This document shows positions 44,159 through 53,556 of a stretch of 64,000 nucleotides of DNA, piece after piece. The stretch covers positions 620,001 to 684,000 of the forward strand of contig NZ_CP150145.1 in NCBI RefSeq assembly GCF_037963835.1, read 5' to 3'. The translations under genes were made by a program, and so were the position numbers. The notes below the pieces were generated by a model, which had not been told where the DNA came from, did no database searches, and saw only the letters and a list, made by a program, of their open reading frames with translations. Position 1 is the first letter of the stretch. Each line of letters begins with the position of its first letter. Origin of the DNA: Paenibacillus sp. FSL H8-0332 (GTDB taxonomy: Bacteria; Bacillota; Bacilli; Paenibacillales; Paenibacillaceae).

Positions 44159-44355
44159 AAACCGAACACAATTGGACTGGACGCGCCACGTAGGCCGAAT
44201 GTAAACGAAAAACCGCTTAAACAGCGGAGAGGACGGAACGAATGTGAAAAAGCGATAGCGGTCGCCTTGGTCTCCGGATTTTTACCGATTAGGAAAATAA
44301 ATAAAATCTGGAGACCACAGCGATTGGAACATCGGTCCGTTCACGCAGCGTCCAT
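44159..44355 (+). repeat. Two-copy inverted-repeat element (family C), copy 1, in the gene-free stretch 44013-44386
   Basis: ggtctccggatttt (44269-44282) faces aaaatctggagacc (44303-44316), one mismatch. The surrounding text (agcgatagcggtcgcc before; acagcgattggaac and tcacgc after) matches the reverse complement of 50738-50885. Further upstream, ccgaacacaat (44162) and ccgaatgtaaacgaaaaacc (44189) are words shared with family A at 983-1004. Confidence 0.65.
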
Positions 44356-44386
44356 CCAAGTGCTTAAGTTGTTGATCCTGCTTGTG

Positions 44387-45571
44387 CTATAGCGTGAAGG
44401 AACCGAAGTCTGTAATCTTCAAATCCACTTCAAGATGAATGGGAGTCCGGCTGAACACCTCATCCCAGTGGTCCTCCAGCTTGCGCCATAGGGCGGGTTC
44501 CTGAATCTTGAGCATGCTGGAGAATCCGATGGCATCTGCCTTGTAATCGGACTGCAGCTTGTGGAACAGGCTCTGCATCATCTGCTCCAGCCGTTTTTTG
44601 AACAGCTTCTCTGTTTGCCCAGGCAGATGTGTGGCCGCAGGGTATTCCTCTTCGTTCCAGGTCTCACTCAGCCGTCCTTCCGTGGTAAGCTTGACGTCGA
44701 AGGACAGATGGTCACCGTCTACTTTGGCAGTGATTTTACTTTTCATGGCCTTGAGTTCATAGGTGATCGGCTCATTGCTCCAATCATAGGTTTTGATGAC
44801 ACCGCTCTTCCCTCTGTTGGTCAGCCAGGACAGGCATTCGGTGTCCTCCTGATTCAGCGCTCCCACCCAGTGCCCGGTATCTCCCTTGATCACCCCGGCT
44901 CCAGAGAACTCCACCTCGCCGTTCGCCGTCACCAGGTTCTGCAGCGCATAACTGCGTTTGGAGTACATGAAGGAATCCAGCTTGGATAAAATAACCGGGG
45001 CCAGCACCTTGCTGGTTCTCTTCTGATTACGCATCATATCTCTGATGTGAAAGGCAGGGATTACACTCTTTTGCTTGGAAATCATCGTCTCCTCAGCCCG
45101 GCCCTGGCTTATGAATACCATTGTACTGGGGCGGATGTCATTGTCCCGAAGCACGAAATCCATTAGCTGGTCCATCGTCTGCTGCTTAAGCAGCTCGCTG
45201 GACACGACAATCACCTTAAGGTGATGCCCGATAATGGGCCGTTCACGCAGGATGGAATACTGGCGGAAGATCTCCAGCACAGAGTCTCCGGTTCCTCTTA
45301 CATTCATATAAGGAGCTTCGCTGCCGTTTGTACTCTCTACACCTCCTACAGAATTAGCCGGAACCATCTGAACCGTAGCTGTTAGCTTATTCCGCTTGGT
45401 ATAAGTTGCGCCTAGTTCCTCCAGCTTCTGCTCTGTGGGCGACAGCTCCGCAGTATCCAGAGCCAGCCCGGCGTATAGAGCCAGATCCTCAATCTCCTTG
45501 CTGCTCCAGCAGGAGGTCTGTGTAGCAAGAATCATCAGGCTGCACAGCAGTACCAGGATTCGTCTACACAT
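44387..45571 (-). CDS. GerC-type germination lipoprotein (Ger(x)C family)
   Basis: A 394-residue spore germination protein, third gene of the ger operon. The lipoprotein signal ends with Cys21 in 'ILATQTSC', followed by 'WSSKEIEDLALYAGLALD' where Ger(x)C proteins have W-[DS]-x-[KR]-E-[IL]. The rest ('ENKLTATVQMV'-like segments and the late 'IGFSSMLKIQEPALWRKLEDHW', of which the key piece is DAIGFSSML) matches the family. GerC sits in the inner spore membrane of the germinant receptor complex. It overlaps the preceding gene by eight bases. Confidence 0.9.
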   Translation of the reverse strand: MCRRILVLLCSLMILATQTSCWSSKEIEDLALYAGLALDTAELSPTEQKLEELGATYTKRNKLTATVQMVPANSVGGVESTNGSEAPYMNVRGTGDSVLEIFRQYSILRERPIIGHHLKVIVVSSELLKQQTMDQLMDFVLRDNDIRPSTMVFISQGRAEETMISKQKSVIPAFHIRDMMRNQKRTSKVLAPVILSKLDSFMYSKRSYALQNLVTANGEVEFSGAGVIKGDTGHWVGALNQEDTECLSWLTNRGKSGVIKTYDWSNEPITYELKAMKSKITAKVDGDHLSFDVKLTTEGRLSETWNEEEYPAATHLPGQTEKLFKKRLEQMMQSLFHKLQSDYKADAIGFSSMLKIQEPALWRKLEDHWDEVFSRTPIHLEVDLKITDFGSFTL

Positions 45572-46667
45572 GCTGCTTCAGCCCCTTTGCACGGACGAGC
45601 CACACCATCGAGAGCAGGGCAGGTACGAGCAGGAACAGAAGCGCGCCCAGCCTGCCGATGGCATCCCCGAGTGCAAACAGGTCGTTTAAGGACTTCGGCA
45701 CCATCGCCGAGATGAACAGAAGCGGAACCAAGGCATAAATAACCGGATGGACCTTAAGCTTGAATATCTGTGAAATGCCCAGCGAGGCCTGGAAGAAAAA
45801 GCTGCTGAAGTTGCAGAACATCTGCATCAGCCAGATGACCATGAACGGGAATTCCATCCGCTCGAAGAAAAATCCCGGCACCTCAAAGGTGCGCATCAGG
45901 TCGATGGTGGGCCAGGTGCTGGTGCTGGCGGAATTAATAGAAATCCCGCCGATGACTATAACAACGGTCACGAAGTAGATTCCTACCATAATGGACAGAC
46001 CTCCAAGGATAGCTTTGACAGCTTGCTTAGGTTCCTGCATGAATGCTACAAGCGTCATAGTAACTTCACAGCCTGTGAATACAAGCACTGTGGATTTCAG
46101 TCCTGCGAATACGGGAGCCATTCCATTGCCAAGTACAGGCCGCAGATGCTCGATATCAAATATCCGCAGGCTGAGGACGAAGGAGATCAGCAGAATCATA
46201 ATACTGATTGGGAACACAATGGTATAGACACGGGCAATGGAATTGATCCCCCCGTACACCAGATAGGTGCTCAGCCAGATAAAAGGCAGAATCACCGCCC
46301 AGATAGGGGTCCCTTCCAGCAGGAAGAACAGGGTGACCTCAGCCAGTGTGCGGATCTCAAAGCCGGCGATAATGATGAAATACAGAATGAGCAGCAGGGA
46401 CAGGGCTCCCCCGATGAACCGGCCGGTGATCCGGCCGGCATATTGGAAGACGGTTTGTCCCGGGAACTGCTGGCTGATCTTCACCATGACTAGTACAGCG
46501 AGCATTACAATCGCTCCGCCCAGCAGGACGGAAATCCAGCCATCCGGAGTTTTGACACTCTCGCTTACACTGCGCGGCAACGTAAGAATCCCCGCGCCCA
46601 GCAGCGTATTGTTCAAGAAAACGGCGGTTTGTGCAGCTGAAATTTTGTCATCGGTGCGTATGAACAT
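45564..46667 (-). CDS. GerB-type germination permease (endospore germination transporter family)
   Basis: A 367-residue membrane protein of the GerAB/amino-acid transporter-like family, with about ten helices. The early 'ISAAQTAVFLNNTLLGAGILTLPRSV' and 'GEIRTLAEVTLFFLLEGTPIW' positions are typical. It is thought to bind the germinant. ATG 46667 is preceded by aaggagggg. Second gene of the operon, between A and C subunits. Confidence 0.92.
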   Translation of the reverse strand: MFIRTDDKISAAQTAVFLNNTLLGAGILTLPRSVSESVKTPDGWISVLLGGAIVMLAVLVMVKISQQFPGQTVFQYAGRITGRFIGGALSLLLILYFIIIAGFEIRTLAEVTLFFLLEGTPIWAVILPFIWLSTYLVYGGINSIARVYTIVFPISIMILLISFVLSLRIFDIEHLRPVLGNGMAPVFAGLKSTVLVFTGCEVTMTLVAFMQEPKQAVKAILGGLSIMVGIYFVTVVIVIGGISINSASTSTWPTIDLMRTFEVPGFFFERMEFPFMVIWLMQMFCNFSSFFFQASLGISQIFKLKVHPVIYALVPLLFISAMVPKSLNDLFALGDAIGRLGALLFLLVPALLSMVWLVRAKGLKQHV

Positions 46668-46697
46668 GATACGTCCCCTCCTTACGCGCAGGCGCGT

Positions 46698-48365
46698 TTA
46701 TGACTTACGTTTGTTCTGCCGGGTCTTCATCATGAGAGGTCTGCGCTTCATCAGAGCCATCGGAGCGCGCAGGAACAGATCCTTCCAGTCACTGAGACGG
46801 AAGGGGGAGATCGGCGACAGATAAGGCACGCCGAAGCTCTTGAGCTTGCTCAGATGGCAGCAGATCAGCAGGAAGAACAGAATGGTACCGTACATCCCCA
46901 GCACAGCTGCAAACAGCATGCCGGCGAAGCGCAGCAGCCGCAGTGTGATCCCCGCGCTATACATAGGAATGGAGAAGGAGGAGATGGCGGTTACGGCAAC
47001 CGTAATAACCAGAAACGGACTGACGATACCCGCCTGTACCGCTGCATCGCCGATGATCAGACCGCCGACGATGCCCATCGCCGGACCGATCGGCTTCGGC
47101 AGCCGGATACCAGCTTCCCGCAGGATCTCGATGGAGACCTCCAGAATCAACACTTCAATCAGTGAAGGGAAGGGCACGCCCTGCCGGGTCTTGATGATCG
47201 TAATCGCAAGCTCCGTAGGGATCAATCCCGGATGATAGGAGATGAACGAGATGTAAAGGGCAGGAGCCATCAGGGCAAAGAAGGAGGCGCCAAAACGCAG
47301 CAGCCGCAGCAGGGTGCCCGGAAGCCAGCGCTCGTAGTAGTCTTCCGGCGACTGCAGCAGCATACTGAAGGTCACCGGCGCGATGAGCACGAAAGGCGTA
47401 CCATCCAGCATAATGGCAATCCGTCCTTCGAGCAGGGCGCTGATGACTCGGTCCGGCCGTTCTGTGTTCTGAAGCTGCTGGAAGGGACTGAGGTAATTAT
47501 CCTCAATCAGCTGCTCGATATAACCGGATTCGGCCAGGAAATCAAAGTCGATTTTGCAGATCCGGTTCTTGACCTCCTCCAGCAGGTCGGGATTGACGAT
47601 ATCCTTCATGTAGGCGAGGACAATGTCCCGCTGAATCGTGTTGCCTGCCCGGTAAGACTTCATCTCAAGCTGGTCATTGAAGCCCTGGCGGCGGAGCATG
47701 GCCGTATTCTCGCTAAGCACCTCGGAGAAGCCCAGCCGGGGGCCGCGGAGCAGCGCTTCGGAGACCGGCTCGCCAATCGAGCGGTTAGCAGATCCGGGCA
47801 GCTCTACCAGGAGCCCGCAGGGCAGGCCTTCAATCAGCAGACCGCCATGTCCGAAGAGGAGGAGTTTATTGAAGTTGTCTATAGCCGCCTCTTCTTTAAG
47901 CTCACTGAAGGGGAGCAGCCGGCCGGCAATTTCTCCGGAAGACAGAGGACCGGCGGGCAAGTCGTACATCAGAAACTGCATAATTTGCATATTCAGCACC
48001 CGGTCATTCTGCATGCCGCTAATATGGATAAGCACGGCCCGTGCACCGGAATGGGCGATCGTGAATTCTCTGAAATGCAGATCGCTGTTGCCTCCGATGG
48101 CGGCTTTCACTGCAAGCAGGTCCGAATTGTAGTTACCGCTGAAGGAAGCAGGGCGTGGTGTGTCAGAATGCGCAGGAACCGGCGGCTGTGACTGGCGGGC
48201 GGTTTTGGTGCCATAGCCAATCTGCCCCCGGCCGCTTCCTACGAACCGGTAGAGCGATCTGTATATATATCTAAGGAACAATGGAACAAGCAGAGCCGCA
48301 CCCGCCTGACCAAAGATTGCCCAGCCGGGTATAAACGATACAATGGTAGCGAACAGTGTGATCAT
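46698..48365 (-). CDS. GerA-type germination protein
   Basis: A 555-residue germinant-receptor A subunit. The soluble N-terminal domain (about 85-300) contains 'FREFTIAHSGARAVLIHISGM' and 'PGSANRSIGEPVSEALLRGPRLGF', with the invariant 'GPR.GF' element. The C-terminal part (about 340-510) has five or six membrane helices with 'IGPAMGIVGGLIIGDAAVQAGIVSP'. An additional hydrophobic N-terminus (residues 1-40) and a Pro-rich linker precede this, which ordinary GerA proteins lack. The start at 48365 has only gggg directly before ATG, so the N-terminus is not certain; an internal start is possible. First gene of the operon. Confidence 0.88.
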   Translation of the reverse strand: MITLFATIVSFIPGWAIFGQAGAALLVPLFLRYIYRSLYRFVGSGRGQIGYGTKTARQSQPPVPAHSDTPRPASFSGNYNSDLLAVKAAIGGNSDLHFREFTIAHSGARAVLIHISGMQNDRVLNMQIMQFLMYDLPAGPLSSGEIAGRLLPFSELKEEAAIDNFNKLLLFGHGGLLIEGLPCGLLVELPGSANRSIGEPVSEALLRGPRLGFSEVLSENTAMLRRQGFNDQLEMKSYRAGNTIQRDIVLAYMKDIVNPDLLEEVKNRICKIDFDFLAESGYIEQLIEDNYLSPFQQLQNTERPDRVISALLEGRIAIMLDGTPFVLIAPVTFSMLLQSPEDYYERWLPGTLLRLLRFGASFFALMAPALYISFISYHPGLIPTELAITIIKTRQGVPFPSLIEVLILEVSIEILREAGIRLPKPIGPAMGIVGGLIIGDAAVQAGIVSPFLVITVAVTAISSFSIPMYSAGITLRLLRFAGMLFAAVLGMYGTILFFLLICCHLSKLKSFGVPYLSPISPFRLSDWKDLFLRAPMALMKRRPLMMKTRQNKRKS

Positions 48366-48557
48366 CCCCAGCCGTAGAAATTAAGAATCCTTGACGCGAA
48401 CATATCCTTGTTCATGAAGTTTTCCAAAGTTTGTTTGAATTTAGTCATTTTACCGAAAAATATAAATCAAAACCGGATGAGTTACAGGGTATATAATATT
48501 TAATAGAGCTAATTGTTCAGCACAGCGGAAATTATGCGTTCAGGAAAGAGGCAGCAC

Positions 48558-49115
48558 ATGAAAACTCTACTAGTCACAGGCTACCGTGCCCACGAGCTGG
48601 GTATTTATGACAGCAAGCATCAGGGCATTCCCTATATCAAAAAAGCGCTCACGAACAGGATTGTACCGCTGGTGGAGGAGGGGCTGGAATGGATCATCAC
48701 GCCCGGACAATATGGCGTCGATCTGTGGGCCTGCGAGGTGGTACTGGAGCTGAAGCAGCAATACCCCGGACTGAAGCTGGGCATTATTACGGCACATGCG
48801 GCGCCGGAGGAGAAGTGGAAGGAAGAGAAGCAGAATGAGTACCGCCGTATTGTTGCCGGAGCCGACTACTACGGTGCCGTAAGTAATGCGCCCTATGACG
48901 GAAGCTGGCAGTTCCGCGCCAGAGATGATCTGCTTTTCCGCAAAAGCGACGGGATACTGTTGTTCTATGACGAGGACGCCGCAGAAGGCAGTGCGAAGTT
49001 CACTAAGGAGCGTGCCATGAAGCTGCATGCCGAAGGCGAGTACGAGCTGTATCTGATGCACGCGGAGGAGATTCAGAACATCGCTGACGAAGAGAGCCAG
49101 CGGCACTATGAATAA
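48558..49115 (+). CDS. ypsA: YpsA/DUF1273 family (SLOG-fold) protein
   Basis: A 185-residue protein with a nucleotide-binding SLOG fold. The start 'KTLLVTGYRAHELGIYD' and the later 'GVDLWACEVVLELK', 'PEEKWKEEKQNEYRRI' and 'DGILLFYDEDAAEGSAKF' follow the family. In Bacillus subtilis and Staphylococcus, YpsA/GpsA-adjacent proteins affect cell division; the ligand is not known. I use ATG 48558, which has aaagaggcagc upstream, rather than the frame start at 48513. Single gene. Confidence 0.88.
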   Translation: MKTLLVTGYRAHELGIYDSKHQGIPYIKKALTNRIVPLVEEGLEWIITPGQYGVDLWACEVVLELKQQYPGLKLGIITAHAAPEEKWKEEKQNEYRRIVAGADYYGAVSNAPYDGSWQFRARDDLLFRKSDGILLFYDEDAAEGSAKFTKERAMKLHAEGEYELYLMHAEEIQNIADEESQRHYE

Positions 49116-49214
49116 GGGGGACCAGCTATCCGCAGCTACGAGCTGCGCACCTGGGGCCTGTCCCATGAAGGCAACAGGCATATGGGTATAGCCGCAGATT
49201 AAGGCGGGGCAGGG

Positions 49215-50681
49215 TCAGATGAAGCTTTTCAGCGAGGGGGCCTTCCGCACCTTATAGTTCTGTTCATACGCGTAAGCGAGTCTGATCAGCACCGGCTCCT
49301 CATAAGCGCGGGCAGAGAAGGTTACGCCGAAGGGGGCACCGGCTGAGGTATAGCCTGACGGCACAACGATGGATGGGTAGCCGGCTCTTGAGGTAATCCG
49401 TGCGCCGAAGTCAGCGGGAAACAATAGGGCGTCGAGCTGATGCTCACGCATCGTGGCGTCGATCCCCTGCTCCTTGCAGAGCCGGAGATCCGTCATGCGG
49501 TCACGCAGATATTGCGGCTCGGTGAAGGTGCCCGAGGTCGTATATTCAGCATCCAGCAGCGTAGCTTGCCCGAACTTCAGCGTTTGCACCGGATGGGCAT
49601 GGTTGAAGTCGATAATATCCTTCAGGGTGCGCATTGGGGCACCCGGACCCAGGCGGGCCAGGTAAGCGTTCAGCGAGGTTTTGAATTCATTCAGCACCAC
49701 GGACGAATAGCCGATCTCCCGCGCCGTTGTAATCTCTGCCGGATCTATGATGGTTGCCCCAAGCTCGCGCATTCTCTCCACAGAAGCATTGAACAGCGCC
49801 AGCTGCTCCTCCGTCAGCTCCTCGAAGTAATAATCGCGCGGAATTCCGATTCTTGCTCCCCGCAGACCATCTGCATCCAGGAAGACAGTATAATCCTCAT
49901 GAACCTTGCCTCTGTTAGGGCCCATGGCGGCATCCTTCTCATCCTGCCCGAGCAGGGCATTCAGCAGAAGAACAGCATCACGGACCGTTCTAGCCATAGG
50001 TCCGGCGGTATCCTGTGTACTGGAGAGTGGCAGAATGCCGGAGCGGCTGATCAGCCCCACCGTGGGCTTAATACCGATAATAGAGCCGAGATTGCCGGGA
50101 TTGAGGATCGAGCCGGAGGTTTCTGTTCCAACGGATACCGTGCAGAAATTGCAAGCGACCGCTACCGCAGACCCGGCGCTGGAGCCGCCTGTCGGTGTGG
50201 AGATATTGTAGGGGTTAAGCACCTGTCCGCCCCGGGAGCTGTAGCCGGAGGGCATACCATTCGTCATGAAGTTGGCGAATTCCGTCATGTTGGCTTTGCC
50301 CATAATCACGGCCCCCGCTTCGCGCAGCCGGACAGTGATGAAGGCATCCTCTCCGGCAAAAGAATCCGCCAACGCCAGCGAGCCCGCGCTGGTATGCATG
50401 TTGTCCCCGGTATTAATGTTATCCTTCAGCAGCACCGGTATGCCGTGCAGCGGTCCGCGCGGGCCTTGATGCAGACGCTCGGTATCCAGGGATTCAGCGA
50501 TGAACAGCGCATCCGGATTAATCTCCAGCACGGAATTGACGGTCAGGCCGCTTTTATCATGATCGGCAATGCGCTCAAGATACATCAGGACTAATTGTCT
50601 GGACGTAATCTCTCCGGAATCCAGAGCAGCCCCAATCTCAGCAATAGTAGCCTCTACGATTTCAAAACTCATGCGGTCCAC
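49215..50681 (-). CDS. Amidase-signature-family amidase
   Basis: A 488-residue amidase. The Ser-cis-Ser-Lys triad is seen in 'VLLKDNINTGDNMHTSAGS' (Lys about 83) and 'TPTGGSSAGSAVAVACNF' with 'VSVGTETSGSILNPG' (nucleophile Ser about 182). The family hydrolyses amides; the GatA-like specificity elements are absent and no GatB/GatC gene is near, so it is not the tRNA amidotransferase. The start is GTG 50681 (aaaggg seven bases away) or ATG 50672. The substrate is unknown. Confidence 0.88.
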   Translation of the reverse strand: MDRMSFEIVEATIAEIGAALDSGEITSRQLVLMYLERIADHDKSGLTVNSVLEINPDALFIAESLDTERLHQGPRGPLHGIPVLLKDNINTGDNMHTSAGSLALADSFAGEDAFITVRLREAGAVIMGKANMTEFANFMTNGMPSGYSSRGGQVLNPYNISTPTGGSSAGSAVAVACNFCTVSVGTETSGSILNPGNLGSIIGIKPTVGLISRSGILPLSSTQDTAGPMARTVRDAVLLLNALLGQDEKDAAMGPNRGKVHEDYTVFLDADGLRGARIGIPRDYYFEELTEEQLALFNASVERMRELGATIIDPAEITTAREIGYSSVVLNEFKTSLNAYLARLGPGAPMRTLKDIIDFNHAHPVQTLKFGQATLLDAEYTTSGTFTEPQYLRDRMTDLRLCKEQGIDATMREHQLDALLFPADFGARITSRAGYPSIVVPSGYTSAGAPFGVTFSARAYEEPVLIRLAYAYEQNYKVRKAPSLKSFI

Positions 50682-50737
50682 GCTTCTTCCCTTTAGGATT
50701 TATATAGATTGTTCTTGTAAGTTTTTCGGACCGGGAA

Positions 50738-50885
50738 TGCGTGACTCCAAAGAATGTTTGGCCCTCCGGCCGCTGTTGTCCCCAGATTTCTTAATTTACA
50801 CCGCTGTATGCGGTAGAAATCCGGTGACAAAGGCGGACGCTACCGCTCCTACAGTTCCAAAATTCTCTTCTGTCACTTTCCTTGT
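50738..50885 (-). repeat. Inverted-repeat element (family C), copy 2, in the gene-free stretch 50682-51090
   Basis: Reverse-complemented this reads agcggtagcgtccgcc, tttgtcaccggatttctaccg, then aaatctggggac, acagcggccgg and finally gtcacgc, matching copy 1 (44235-44355) in order and spacing. The rest of the stretch (50886-51090) is AT-rich and probably contains the promoter of the lipoprotein gene; I see no other gene. Confidence 0.65.
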
Positions 50886-51090
50886 CCTTGTGTTTCCAAA
50901 TTCAATATATATATTGGTTTCTCCATATATAAGCATAGTTTTGCCTGTCTTCATAGTCTTCTTTTTTCACCTGGACGACCATGACTTTGGATGTAACTTT
51001 TAAAAGGCTGATTAAAAGGGGTACTCCTGTGGTTAATACATCACAAGATTTAACAATACTACTTGCTGATATTACTAGGAGGAATCGAAC

Positions 51091-52017
51091 TTGAAGAAAT
51101 GGACTACGATATTTATGGGTGTTATGCTAAGTGCTGCCTTGGCTGGCTGCGGCAATAATGAGGAGCTCAAACCATCGGAGGGGGCTGCAACGGCTGCGCC
51201 TGCTGGAAATGCAGCTCCGGAAGCGACCGCATCGGTTGCGCCTGCTGAACAGACATCGGACGGAGTTCCAAGTGTGGAAGAACTGATCCAGAAGACGGCT
51301 GAAGCGGGAGCTGAGCTGAAGGGCTTCGCCATGGAGTCGCAGGTGAAGCAGAAGATTATGATTAAACAAGGCGACCAGAATACAGAACAAGCGACTGATA
51401 TGACAATGAAATCTCAATACACCAAAGACCCGCTGCAAATGCATCAGGAAGTGGATATGAAGACCAGTCAAGGCGACCAGAAGATGGAGCAATATGTTAC
51501 GGCTGACGGCTTCTACTCGCAAGTGAACGGCCAATGGATGAAGATGCCTTCTTCCATGAGTGAGCAGGTCGTAACGGCTATGAAGCAGTCGGCTAGCCCT
51601 GAGAAGCAGCTGGAGCAATTCAAGGCGATTTCCGAAAAGACGAAGGTCACCGAGGATGGTGATAACTATATGCTGGAAGCAGAGGTATCCGGTGATGATG
51701 TCAAAGAACTGGCGAAGACTTATATGAACCAGGGCGGCAGTTCCGATCCGCAGATGGCTGCCATGATGGAGCAGATGAACATCAAGAGCATGAATATCGC
51801 GTATGCGGTGGATAAGAAGACTTACTTCCCGACCCGTACAGATGTTACCATGGTCATGGATATGACCAGCGGAGATCAGACCGTATCGATTGATATGAAG
51901 ATGAATGCGACCATCAGCGATCACAACAAGGTGGATGAAATCAAGATTCCGCAGGAAGCGCTGGACGCGAAGGAAGTTGAAATGCCGGCAGCACCGGCTG
52001 CCCCAACCACTCCGTAA
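51091..52017 (+). CDS. DUF6612-like lipoprotein
   Basis: A 308-residue lipoprotein. TTG at 51091 has an ideal aggaggaatcgaac before it. The signal peptide ends in the lipobox ALAGC with Cys20. A Pro/Ala-rich linker (about 30-60) precedes a LppX-like beta barrel domain in which pairs of strands alternate ('MKSQYTKDPLQMHQEVDMKT', 'MEQYVTADGFYSQVNGQWMKM', 'YMLEAEVSGDDVKEL', 'YAVDKKTYFPTRTDVTMVM'). The family occurs on the outer face of Firmicute membranes and its role is unknown. Single gene, with a terminator at 52055. Confidence 0.78.
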   Translation: MKKWTTIFMGVMLSAALAGCGNNEELKPSEGAATAAPAGNAAPEATASVAPAEQTSDGVPSVEELIQKTAEAGAELKGFAMESQVKQKIMIKQGDQNTEQATDMTMKSQYTKDPLQMHQEVDMKTSQGDQKMEQYVTADGFYSQVNGQWMKMPSSMSEQVVTAMKQSASPEKQLEQFKAISEKTKVTEDGDNYMLEAEVSGDDVKELAKTYMNQGGSSDPQMAAMMEQMNIKSMNIAYAVDKKTYFPTRTDVTMVMDMTSGDQTVSIDMKMNATISDHNKVDEIKIPQEALDAKEVEMPAAPAAPTTP

Positions 52018-52054
52018 CAGGCATACCCAGCTGAATACAAGTGCAACACATGCA

Positions 52055-52096
52055 ACCGGCGCTGCCGCCCCTACTAAGGACGGCAGCGCCGGTTTT
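52055..52096 (+). terminator. Terminator after the lipoprotein gene
   Basis: aaccggcgctgccg (52055-52067 in part) pairs with cggcagcgccggtt (52081-52094) in a 13-bp GC-rich stem, then tttgg. The T tract is short. Confidence 0.75.
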
Positions 52097-52112
52097 GGTG
52101 TGCGTTGTCATT

Positions 52113-52856
52113 TTACAGATTAAACGAGTTGCTTATCATACCAAAGGCTGCTCCGGCTATGACAGAGGTGATCAGCTTGTAGAAAATATATCCGGTCACA
52201 ATGTTGGCGATGGCAATCGGGTATAAGGTATCAATTCCCCGGCTGCCGGCGGTGTTCAGCGGATATTGAAACAAAGTCGTGTTCATGCTGATGAAGACGA
52301 ACAGGAAGGACAACGTCAGCAGTGTGGTCGAGAAGGAGTACAGGCTGACAGCGAGCGACAGGATCGCCAGCACCAGCAGCGCTACCGCCGGAACCAGCAG
52401 CGTCCCCATCCGGGTAATCAGCAATTTGAAATCGAAGCTGACCTTCTCCAGCCGGAGAACGGCATAAGTGGCTCCGCAAGCAACGGCAAGACCTGCCGCC
52501 GTCAATAGCAGGGGCTTCAGGAAGCCGGGGCCGAAGATAGCCGAGACATCCCATTTAATGAACAAGGTGAGGAAATATAAGGCCGTCAGTAATGCCGTAA
52601 GCCCCATAGTGATCAGGCTATTCATGAAATGGGCCACAGGAATTTCCCTCATTGTACTGTAAGGGCGGGTAAGGGCTCTCAGGTAAAAGCTCCAATACTG
52701 CTTGCCTACCGCCTGTGCCTGCTTTACACGTTCATCCTTGAGCAGGTTATTGAACTGTTCACTTACCTTGCGCTGGGGCTGCGGTTGCGGTTGCCCAGGT
52801 TGGTTGTTTGGCCCCTCAGGATTCGTGAAGGGTGCTCCGCCTTCCGGATTGTTCAT
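52113..52856 (-). CDS. Multi-pass membrane protein of unknown function (Yip1-like layout)
   Basis: A 247-residue protein with a Pro/Gln-rich soluble N-terminus (about 1-75, containing NPEGPNNQPGQPQPQPQ) followed by five or six hydrophobic helices. The segment 'YWSFYLRALTRPYSTMREI' just before the first helix resembles the start of Yip1-domain or related bacterial membrane proteins. I cannot name its role. Ribosome binding site aaggaggaatcac. Separate single-gene transcript. Confidence 0.6.
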   Translation of the reverse strand: MNNPEGGAPFTNPEGPNNQPGQPQPQPQRKVSEQFNNLLKDERVKQAQAVGKQYWSFYLRALTRPYSTMREIPVAHFMNSLITMGLTALLTALYFLTLFIKWDVSAIFGPGFLKPLLLTAAGLAVACGATYAVLRLEKVSFDFKLLITRMGTLLVPAVALLVLAILSLAVSLYSFSTTLLTLSFLFVFISMNTTLFQYPLNTAGSRGIDTLYPIAIANIVTGYIFYKLITSVIAGAAFGMISNSFNL

Positions 52857-52961
52857 TGTGATTCCTCCTTGTGAAATATATGGAAAATGCCATTGGCTCT
52901 AGTATAAGGGGACTCACCGGGAAATTCTATAAATTTGCCGGAATATGCAGAAATTCATGCC

Positions 52962-53001
52962 AAAAAGCCCGTAAATCGTCGATAGACGTCGATTTACGGG
53001 C
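52962..53001 (-). terminator. Intrinsic terminator after the 171-residue hypothetical gene
   Basis: On the minus strand, gcccgtaaatcg and cgatttacgggc (52990-53001 with 52967-52978) form a perfect 12-bp stem, then ttttt. Confidence 0.85.
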
Positions 53002-53012
53002 CCGGGCTATTT

Positions 53013-53528
53013 CTATTCGTGTGGTTCGTCCGCCACCCGGGCAAAGCCCTCTTCAGCGAGATATTCCTCCGCTTCAGCCGTCGTCTCGAAGGCCATCTCA
53101 AGCTGCAGTCCGGCATAGAGATACCACAGATCCTCCTCGAATCTCAGGCTCAGCGTATGCCCGTCCTCATTCGTCCACAGCGACTGCGCTTCAGCTCCGC
53201 CAGTCTGTGCTTTTTTCTTTCTTTTGGAAGGAGCAGGGGCCTCGGGAATGTACATCAAGAGAGAAGTGATGGACGCATCCAGCAGCTCGCGCAGTGCAGT
53301 CTCCGAATAATCGCGGATATTAACCAGTCCCTTATCATCCGTCTCATAGCCCCGCAGCAGCCCTGCATACACGAAGCCGTTCCCGTTCGGGTGAATATGC
53401 GAAGCCACGGTCTTCTTGTCGTGACGGCTCTGCTCCAGGTGATAATTCACCCTTCCCAGCGAGACCTTCCGCGCCTCCAGCTGGGGATAGGAATCAAGAA
53501 TAGCTATTTTCTGTTCAAAAGTAAGCAT
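53013..53528 (-). CDS. Hypothetical protein
   Basis: A 171-residue soluble protein, no family recognised. It has a clear ribosome binding site (ggaggcgtat) and ends just before a terminator, so it is probably real. Features: 'FEQKIAILDSYPQLEARKVSLGRVNYHLE' at the start, a basic patch SKRKKKAQ (about 101-108), a beta-rich C-terminal half and an acidic tail. An 'HIHPNGNGFVYAGLL' stretch lies near residue 44. The upstream region consists of a REP-like element. Confidence 0.6.
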   Translation of the reverse strand: MLTFEQKIAILDSYPQLEARKVSLGRVNYHLEQSRHDKKTVASHIHPNGNGFVYAGLLRGYETDDKGLVNIRDYSETALRELLDASITSLLMYIPEAPAPSKRKKKAQTGGAEAQSLWTNEDGHTLSLRFEEDLWYLYAGLQLEMAFETTAEAEEYLAEEGFARVADEPHE

Positions 53529-53556
53529 ATACGCCTCCGGTTTCCACTTGAAATAT

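Noticed and set aside
49440..50594. 384-codon plus-strand frame opposite the amidase gene
   Set aside because: The amidase on the minus strand has complete catalytic motifs and a binding site; the opposite frame is a shadow.
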